Shown piece by piece: positions 1-10,000 of a DNA stretch of 64,000 nucleotides. A model generated the notes under the pieces. The model saw only the letters and a program-made list of their open reading frames with translations, was not told where the DNA came from and ran no database searches. Every line of letters starts with the position of its first letter. Positions within the stretch are counted from its first letter, which is position 1. A program made the position numbers and the translations under genes. Origin of the DNA: Stictocephala bisonia (lineage: Eukaryota; Arthropoda; Insecta; Hemiptera; Membracidae); NCBI GenBank assembly GCA_035578905.1, contig JAQJVL010002171.1, positions 1-64,000 on the forward strand. The letters run 5' to 3'.

Positions 1-1553
1 GTGCTGGGTTTTGAGTTTGAATCTGCTGCAGAAATGTTCACTGTTCAGTTTTTAAATGAATTATGTGCTTGAATTTTGAAAATGTTTGGAAAATATTCAT
101 GTTCAAGGAATGTAAAAAGTTAAGGAATAGGATTAAAAAGTATAGCTCTAAATTTTGTGTAACCATTAACTATAGAAACACTGTCCAAGGCAATACATTC
201 GCTGTAGATTCATGTGCTTCTATCATATGGCGATTGGTTTCAAGTAAGCACTCGGAAGAAATATACATTGTTTGGTATACTATTAGCTCAAATATTAGTC
301 ATTTCAGCGTGTGCTGCAGGGAGACAGTGAGAAAAGTGAGGAAAAATTAAGAGAGAGAGGGAGTTCGCTGACGCTACCTATGAAAACCAAAGAACTAATT
401 TTACCTAACATATTCTTGTTTCTAATAGTCAATGGTATAACTTAATGTAATAACTATTTCAATAATTGTTAGTCAATCCTAATTTTATTTAAAATTGTAA
501 GCCACTGAATCAGTTTTTCAAATTAATTTAAAAACTTTTAATAAAAAAAATCTATCTAACAAAAACCTGTTACCTAGGCATGATTTCATGACAACAAGAA
601 CATATTAAACATTATGGTTACTAAAAATTAAAATTTTTTAATACTATACCATTAATTGCATTACAATATAATAAAAGTATGTTTTATAAGTACAATAAAT
701 AAACATTAGTTTACAGTAAAAAATACAATCACTTTTGCTTGCTTTTATTTAAATTCCTCCAAAATCATATCTCATTTATTTCTTGTTAGAGTTTATATTA
801 TTCTAATACATTTCAATGCATAGAATTTTTTCAATGTTTTGTTATTTTTGTATCTAATTGTATTAGGCTATATTAATTCCTGACAATCATTTATAAGAGC
901 ACTGTTTCACATAGTTTAAATATATTTTGACTGCTACTTTCAAAATTATTTTGGGAACAGTCAAACCCCGTCATAAAAAATGCCCATGCAGAATAGGTTA
1001 ACGAACTGGGGGAAACAGTCAAACCTCGGCATAAAAACTGCTACTCTAGTTTACAAATTTATTCTTAAGATTTGACACTATTCAATAATGTGCACTATGT
1101 GCATTTCAATTGATAAAGAAATTTTAATTTTCTAGACTTCTAACCTTTATCATATAGATACAAAATGAATAATTAAATTAAGTAACTAATAAATAGAAAA
1201 CAAATTTATCTTCATAACTATTTGGCTCGCATTTTAAGTACAAGCACCATCATAAAGTAAAAGGGGACATTAAAAAAGAAATATTGCTTACACTACTACC
1301 CATCTTTCCAAATTATACAAATTATACATCTAAATAGCAAAAAGGATATTGTCATTTCAAAGGATATTCATTTCAAGTATGACGGCCAACAATATGATCA
1401 TACAATCACGTATATGAACAGATGAGCTGAAATTTAAAACATTACATATAATACATTACAATATATACTTAGCATGGTTTTAAGATATGATGTCTTAACA
1501 TAGTATAATCTAAATTCTAATAGAACATGTTTAAATTTGGTGTCCAACTTAAA
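1..1553. other. AT-rich non-coding stretch
   Basis: I see no supported exon here. Short reading frames exist but none has recognisable protein character. Two similar motifs (ACAGTCAAACCCCG near 957 and ACAGTCAAACCTCG near 1015) resemble worn pogo/Tigger-type ends. The missing 3' exons of the SNRNP48-like gene should lie here or further left, but I could not identify them. Confidence 0.4.
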
Positions 1554-2436
1554 CAGGGTATCCACAACAATTTTCCCTGATGTTCCCTGACAATTTCGGA
1601 TAATTTTCCCTGACTCTTGCAATCTTTAAAAGTCAAAATAAGTTATATTTTAAGTATTAAATTAAAATGATTATCCTAGAGATATTAATCTTGCTATTAT
1701 TAGTAAATTGGAGAGATCTTCAGGTCTCTCTCTCCCCCCCCCCCTCTACTCACCTGAAGAAAGTGTCAGTGGTATAGAAAATTTGTGATTATGTGATTCT
1801 TTTGAGTTTGTTTACTACTACTATGGTGTTAGTGGACTTGTCTTTTAAGGTAAATTTGCTGATGTCCTTTCTCTCCAATTTACTAATTCCTGGCCTAGTG
1901 CCCTTTAATCTATCCTATACCTATAATCTTGCTATAAAAGGTATACATAAACATTATAAAAGAAAGGAAAAAGGAAACCCAGTTATGTAACCAGTTATTT
2001 GATATGCTTTTTAAACATTTGTTTTCTAGTATTGTTTCTCCATCTTTATCTTCATCTCTAGTTCTGCGTACTTCTTTTCCCTTTTTTTAATTTTTAACTT
2101 CTTCCTGCTTTCTTCTAACTCTGTAAATTGTAGTGTAATTTTTCTTTTCTCTACAATTTTTCTTCCTACCTATGATTTCAGTAAGGCAAGTAAACTGTCG
2201 TTTGGCCCTCTTTGTCATTCTTGATAATTTTTAATAAGACAGAAGTATACATCAGTTAAGTATGAAACTGATGTACACTTAAAAAACCTATAAAAAAGAC
2301 AACAATAGTTAAGTTATGACCGACTAGAGCATAAAAAATCCCCTCAAATCCATCACTGGAACAAATTTCCCTGATATTCCAAAATTTTTTCCCATTTCCC
2401 TAACTATACCTGACTTTCCAGAATGTGGATACCCTG
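1554..2436. mobile_element. Small TIR DNA transposon carrying a Penelope 3' piece
   Basis: Both ends carry the inverted repeat CAGGGTATCCACA (1554-1566; reverse complement at 2424-2436). Just inside lie related TTTCCCTGA-type motifs. The size (about 0.88 kb) and CAGGG ends resemble non-autonomous hAT elements, but I do not see a clean 8-bp target duplication, so the superfamily is uncertain. The interior holds no transposase and is occupied in part by a Penelope-like fragment at about 1697-1920. Confidence 0.55.
1697..1920 (+). mobile_element. Penelope-like 3'-end remnant
   Basis: The stretch from the C-run and CTCTACTCACCTGAAGAAA to CTAATTCCTGGCCTAGTG closely matches the outer arms of the large Penelope palindrome at 60126-62048. 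A short inverted copy of the extreme end (TTAGTAAATTGGAGAGAT at about 1699) precedes it, so this copy also has a foldback start. It has no coding sequence and is older than the 60-kb copy. Confidence 0.7.
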
Positions 2437-3125
2437 TTAATATATATTCGGTAGAATATATTTATATCTCCAGTTTATGTAATATTTTACTTGATTTCAA
2501 ATGTGAACAGATCTTAAGAGATAAATTAGATAGATAAAAGTATCATTTGATACAAGCCATTAGTTGTAGTATCCATAAATTTGTTGTATAAATCCTTTTC
2601 AGGTATTACAATTGTATAATTGTTTTATCTAATCCCTTTATAATCATGTATAAAACTTCAGGTATTACCAGAAAAGGACCTGAATCAGTGTCTGTAAATA
2701 TTAGTTTAAAGCTTATGTTATTATTTGAAACTATTCCTTTTCCATTATCGGGGAAGAAGAATATAAGTAGAAACCTTTAGTTAGCGACATTCTTTCAACT
2801 TATATAAAAAGCTCTAGAACATATTATTTTGATGTGGTTCTTAAATGAAAATTTTGACTAACATACCTCTGCAATCCCCATTTATGGTATTGCGGTGAAT
2901 TTCTTAACCATGGGAATTATCACAGTTCAATCGTGTCATGATCCCCTAAATGATATTCATTTGTTTGTTTGGTTAAGTTGAAAAAAAGGGTATGGAAATT
3001 TTTGTGACGCCCTATATGAACATTTGTACATTACACATTTATATATAAACATATAAATGTACTAATGTGTTGCTATATATTTGTTATCATACTAGGAATT
3101 TTATTAGTTAGATAATGTTACTCAC
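2437..3125. other. Non-coding stretch
   Basis: I see no exon, RNA gene or bounded repeat here. If more 3' exons of the SNRNP48-like gene exist they would be on the minus strand here or to the left, but no open stretch with splice sites was convincing. Confidence 0.4.
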
Positions 3126-3188
3126 CTATTTTTAACGTTGGATCTTGGTTAGCAGCCTGAAGTATAACTTCAGCTTGTAGGGCTTTAT
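3126..3188 (-). CDS. SNRNP48-like exon 3
   Basis: A 63-bp exon with acceptor TTTTCTAG and donor GTGAGT. It enters in phase 1, which fits exon 2 exactly, and encodes DKALQAEVILQAANQDPTLK. It is too short to assign alone; frame continuity with exon 2 is the main support. Confidence 0.6.
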
Positions 3189-6100
3189 CTAGAAAACATG
3201 ATTAATCATATAAGAGTATTAGTAATTATTTTTTTTTAGCAAAGTGTGGAAATAAAATATCTAGAATGCATAATGGTCACCACCAACAAGGATTTTAATA
3301 GAAGAGATTATCATCTCGTTTTAAAAATTGTTTTGGTTTCATTTGAATGTGAATTATGCAAAACTTAGTTGACATCACGCTTATACAAAGCTGGACTGGG
3401 ATCATCAACTGATTCATTGACATAAATGTTCCAACTCTACAAGGGCATGCTAACAGTTAAACATTTGGACAGCACATAGATCTCGTCAACTCTATAAAAA
3501 TTCAAAATTTGTTACATTTAGTATATAAACAGAGGTGGTTTTAGGGGAGTAAAACAAAAATGTTCCTATAAGAATTGCATCCGACTAGCATAGGGGGCTC
3601 GGCTGCATGAACAGAACATAATTTTGTTCCAACGGTAGTTAAAAATAAAATTTCAAATACACGTAGTGCATGTTGTTTTTTTTTTATATATATATATATA
3701 TATAGGAATAAATGAAGATTGTATTGCTACCTAGAACTAACATCCAACATATAATCATCAATTTGTATAAGTGTTTATGTGAAAACATTGTTTTACTACA
3801 TGTATCCAATTATGTTCTTTCATTAAATAAAAAAAAAACTTAGTTATGATATATGAATGGCTTGTGTTATCACATACCTAGTACAACTGTGGTTGCAAAC
3901 CTCCTCCCGGCTTCAGGTAAAGGCACACTGTCATCTCTATAACCTGCTTGATGCCAGCTACATTTTAATAAATGTTTTTGGAGATTATCACGGCCTATTC
4001 TATGCTCTTCATTTTGTGGGCATGTATGTAATCTTGTTGTACCTTCCTGAAAAATAATGACTCAAGTAAATTACAAAAACCAAAAATAAGTTCTATTTTA
4101 TGTGTTAACCACATTTTAAAATAAAGCTGAATATTCACACAAATTCAAGTTTTCAATACCCCAGTTTATACTTATTTTAAAAATTTAACTTTGAATGTTT
4201 TAACAATTTATATCAAGATTCTTCGCCAAATCTCTTGCCTTGGTAGTAAAATTGTTTTAACAATAGTAAAAAATTAATTAATAGCAATAATGTACGAGAT
4301 ACCATAATGTAATATAAGGCTTACTACAAAGTATATGAATATTTTGAAGACAGTTGAGTCTAAGATAAGAAGTACCCTCCTGAAGAAGTTGTTACTATAA
4401 TATTATTTAAAACTTGTTTCATTTTATTTGAAATTGTTTTACTTTAGTCCATTTCTATTTTGACAATTCTTGGATACGAGATGCCAACACAATTTAAGGC
4501 GAATATAAATAATTACATGAGTGTAGGATAAGTGGGAATGACCTGTTTAGTCTGGTTACTAACTGAGTTTGACCGTTCTTCAGAAAGGAGCACTTATAAA
4601 TAACTAAGGGCAACTAAGGGGCCAAGAGCTTTATGTTGGATCCAAACCATGCACCAGTATTATTTAACTGTGTTATAATTATAATCAACTAAAGGATTAA
4701 TATTGTTATTAGCGAACTCTCCCAAAAATGAAAGATGTTAAGCAAGTGACTTAAGTCAATTAATTGTTCTTTATGTTCTTTTTACTGTTCCAACAATCTT
4801 TCATTCTTTTCGAGAAAGATTGTTTACATTCTTGTGACCACATTGGTCTGTGTTGTTTTTATTTTGGTTGCTCTGGTGTAAATTTCCATTGTTCTACTTT
4901 GAATCTAAAAATGTCTCTCCATTACATTAGTTGATATTATATATTTACTCTTTTAAAGTCCTTTCAAATTGCATCCAACCAAAATGATCAAGTTTTAAGT
5001 GAGGTTACATAATCAATTATCTTTTAGTCAATCGATTTTCTGGTAATCTGTTGAAATGATTATAGGATTTCAGTATTTTTTTAGTTTAATTTTGATGTTT
5101 GATTGATTGTAACCTAAATCCATATTTAGTCTGACTTGCTCCTAGAATTTTCCTAAAAATCTTCTTCATTGATTTCTTCAAGATCGCGTTTTCTGATAAG
5201 TGTCAATGATCCTCTTTTGTAAAGGACTGTTGATTTTACGTCTATATTGTAGTGCCTAATTTTAGCCTGTCTTGTCTTGGACTTTTTACTGTAGATGTAT
5301 TGGACTAACCCTAATGCTTCCTTGATATTTTGCAGACGTTTGTACTTTAACATTCTATCTCAGTCTGTTTGTTCAATGACTTCTCCGAGGTATTAAAAAA
5401 CGGACATTGATGATTTTACCATATTTTATTTTTAAGCCTGCGATTTCTGTTTGTGCCGAAAAGATTCACTTTGTAAATGCCTACTGAATTTAAGAAATAG
5501 TTCTTTAGGGCAGTTAGTAACTCTTATCTTCTAATGGAGGATGGTACAAAAGAAGTGTGACAAATATAATAAACGTAAGAATAGGTCAAGTAGCATTAGA
5601 ATTTTTAAAGCGTTTCTCTGCCATTATCAAGTTTCTATCAATTTTTATGATGTGACGTTTAATAATTACTCCGTTATTTATTGCATAACATTAAGGGGGG
5701 TCAGGGGTAAATTATGTTGAAAATTTAAAAAAAAAATTTATTTGCTTATTAAGTTACACATGTTTTCCCGATTATTTTGGTACCAAAATTATTAATATTG
5801 GATGACTGTAACTATAGTTACAGACGTTTTTGTCACACTCTGTAATGGAAAAAATACCTTCGCATGACTGGATCAAAGTTACAATCTGTCACCTTTCTAA
5901 ATATATATTATATTGATGCTATATATTCATTCTTTTCCAACTTACAGTGCTGTTGGCAGCACTGTCATATTGGTTGCTTTGCTTTCTGCTTTCTTCCAAC
6001 AGCTGAAAGGTTATGTTTCTGTTTGTTTTGAATAGTAAATAGTGAGTTTTGAGTTTGTGGTGTTTTACAATTGTGTGTTTGAATATTATTTCATAAAGAT

Positions 6101-6893
6101 GCCTAGGCCTACACTAAAAGTTTATAAAAAACGGAAGCCTGTGTTTAGTGGTGTTCAAAGACATGCCAATAAGAAAGTAACAACTGATTCTCAGCTTGAT
6201 GTTAGTGAATCAAGTTTATGAGGAAGGCGGATGAAATGCGCATCAAAAAAGCTGAAAAAAACTTTCAGGAATATGAGAAAAAGTGTCGAAAACAGGCTGC
6301 CTTGGCCAAGAGAAGACTAGAGGATCAGCTTGAAGAGGCAGAGGATCCAGATAACCCTTATTATGCCCCAGGCCACTATTAAGGTTAGTTTACAAATTTA
6401 TATCTAGCTGATTTATTATAACACGATTTTTAAACTCGATTCTCCGAAAACCATGTTTTTTTATATAAAAGGTACAATAACTCAAAAACTATACAAGATA
6501 TTTCAGTTCTGTTTTTTTTTATTCTATTCCTTATAAGTTTAGCTTTCACATGAGCATAGAAAGTGCCCATAAGTTCTTTAAAAAAATTTTTATTCAGTTG
6601 GAAAGTGTATTTTTTTAAACTAAATTTAATGTTTTTGTTTTTTTATTACACTATTATTATTTGCAAATGTATGTAAAAGTTCTACGCTCATATTAAAAAC
6701 AATAGGTATAAGGAACAAAATAAAAAAAGAAATTTGTAAATATCTTGTTTGGTTCTTGAGAAAATGTACCTTAAAGTACCACAATTTAACATGGCGGGGA
6801 TAGGGACCCCTGACCTCCCTCAATAATTTGTACCTTGTGTCTATTAAAATAACATATTAAAACTAGCCTCACACGCACACTATACATATATGC

Positions 6894-6955
<62 letters not shown>

Positions 6956-6991
6956 GCCTATATATATATATATATATATATGTATATAGCC

Positions 6992-7025
<34 letters not shown>

Positions 7026-10000
7026 CATTATATGCTATTTTTATTAACATATTTACTGTGGATTACCAGCTCGCAGGTCACGCAGTGACGTGCGCCAGTG
7101 GCGCCTGACCCACCCATTGTACCCACCTATTGCATTGTACAGCCGATCTTAATAATAAATTAACATGATTCGCAGATGATAGGGCATTGTGCTATATGAA
7201 ATATAGCTGGGATGATGTAGAAAAATCATTGAATGAATATCTTAGAACAATTCAATGGTGGTTCACCGAAAATAATATGTTATTAAGTCCAGAAAAGGCT
7301 AAATATATTAATTTTAGCTTAAGAAATAAAATAAAATTAAGTAATGAAATAATCTTTAACCCCTTTAGTACTACAGTGTCTACATAGTATTAAAGTAAGT
7401 CTACATAGTGCCTTTAGTAGCTGTATACTTACTCTACGCTGTATTTTACATACATACGACAGGCTTGTTTATTTTACTGGCCGATATTGATGTAATTTTA
7501 TTCTAAAGGTATTAGAGAATCGTTATATGGTCATTCGGTGGCCGACAATTGACTTTTTATATTTTTTTCATGCAAAGGAAGATCGAGGTTATGTTCGTCT
7601 GTTTGTTTTGTGAAGTCTGTGAGTGCTTTTTGTTGTTCAATTGTATAATGTTTTATTCAACAGAAATGCATTATACAAAAATATTTTGTTTTATAAAATG
7701 TTTATTTTGAACTGTTGTGTTCCGTATTTATAATAAATTAATTGTTTTTTGCATGGCTAGTAAAGAATTTCCCGCGAAAAAATTCTTTCTACTAAATGTT
7801 ATTGATGAAAACCTAAACAATGAAAGCACTATAAATATAATTGATGCTTCACCAAAATACCTCATTTACTATAGTAATTTGTATCATAATAATAGTTTTA
7901 TAGAAATAAAACATTGCAATGTCATATATATGATTAATTAGTTATTGCTTGTTTATTTAAAACAAACGTTTTCAAATGTCAAGTTCTAAACTTATTTTTG
8001 CGAGGAAAATATTTTATTATATTTCCTCTATTGGTACTCCTTATTTTTATACAAAAAAGAACTGAAAATATATGAAATTTGTTCCTTATTAGATGCTCTT
8101 TACAGTGGAATAGTTAAGAATAATATAAAACATATTTAGGCATTCTTATTTTATTCCTAATTTTACAAAAACATTTTTTAAATCATTATTTTTTACAAAT
8201 AAATCTTTTGTATGTATTTTATTGTTATAGGGATATTCTCTGTTTATTTTGTTACAGTACAAAACAAAAAGTATGAAGATATGACAACAAATAAGGAATC
8301 TATGAGCATTTTACCAAAACTCTACATTTTCACACATAACTGCTTAGCACTTTTGGGTGGTTCCATAGGCCAGGAGGCATAGCACTAAAAGGGTTAAATG
8401 TGTAGATTGTGTTTGCAATAACACTCAAATGTAAACTGTGCTGTTGTTAAACAAACGAACAGCCTAAAATATATAGGCTTAATTCTTGATCAAGAAATAA
8501 ATTGCAAAAAACATATTAAATTTTGCCGAGGTACGACAAGCTCTACTTAGTCTGGACGATTCAAAGGGATGTGGACCTGACTTGATACCTCCTTCAGCCA
8601 TCAAGCATATTTGTAACCTTCTAGCGTATCCACTCACCAAGCTCTTTAATAGATCATTGTCGGCTGGGATCTTTCCTGACACACTTAAGAGGAGCTTTAT
8701 TGTTCCAATCCACAAAAAAGAACCCATAGACGACATCAAAAACTACAGGCCTATTGCAATTTTACCAGTTATTGCCAAAGTATTTGAGGGGCTCATTCTC
8801 AATAGAATTAACTTTAAAAATTCCCGGATTATTACACCCCGCCAACACGGGGTTTATTATTTACTACAATTTATTGTAGTAATTATCTATTGTTAAGTCT
8901 CAAGCACTTATCGATAGTATTGATGGACCTTGTTTATTTATTTGCAAAACGCTTTCATGCTATTTATATATTTATTGATGTGCATTTCACTTGTTATTAA
9001 TACCTTTCTTTATCTATTGTAAGATGCTTGTTGTTCATCACACTGTTATAATACTGTAAAAAATGGCTATGCTGTTAAATAAATAAATAAATACTAAACA
9101 ATTAAAAAAGAAATTTAATACCGGTAGTATTATTAAGAACATTTAATTTTTGAAAACCTAACTTATGTGTGCATAGAATGTTCTCAGAACATTATACTAT
9201 TCACTTATACAGAGTAGATTACATTAAGGGTTGTTTTGTTAGGGTGGGACTTTTGGAACCAATCTGAAACTAATACTAATTCAACAAATGAAATGTATTA
9301 GAATTAAAAATAACAGTACAATGGAACCATTACTTAACCTTTGTTTGTTGAACTGAATATTTTACCTTAAGATATACGTTTATTCATTAAGTAATAACAT
9401 TTTTTACATTTTAAGTGTTAATTTACCAGAATTAAATAATGTATACAAGGACACATTTAGGAAAACAGAGATGTTAGTTCCTAAGCCTAATTTAACTTTC
9501 TTTGTCCATAGTTATTGTTTTTAGAACTAAAATTGTTCATCGTACTTCCAAAAAGATATTAAAGAATGTAAAAATCTAAATTTATTCATAAAGAAATTAA
9601 AATCTTGGCTTTTGAGTAACAAATGTGTTTACTTTATGACAAACATTCAATTGGATAGTTCTGCACAATTACTTAGTCAACTTCAAATCTGTTCATACTT
9701 TGATAATATATTTTTGGGATGCTAAATAACAATATTTAGAAAATATTAGGTGTCGGAAACATAGAGTTAGTATCATTAGAGATACATTAGTATACACCGA
9801 GATCGCCCATATACATCGGGCTGCAGCATTTGTGGTTAGGTTAGGTTATCATAGCCTGTTGTAGAATATGTTTTTCTACCCTAACAATACCCAATTTAGC
9901 TCAAATATACAGCTTATGCTATCAAAACATAACCTTACTGATACCAACAAATTGTCAGTGCTAACAAGTTTCGTAATGGTCTGATTGCAAAACCCGCAGC

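Noticed and set aside
63..350. 95-codon frame at the left edge
   Set aside because: No known domain, no splice or start context; surrounding DNA is AT-rich and repeat-like.
6786..7028. Frame of alternating Tyr-Ile residues
   Set aside because: Translation of the (TA)n microsatellite.
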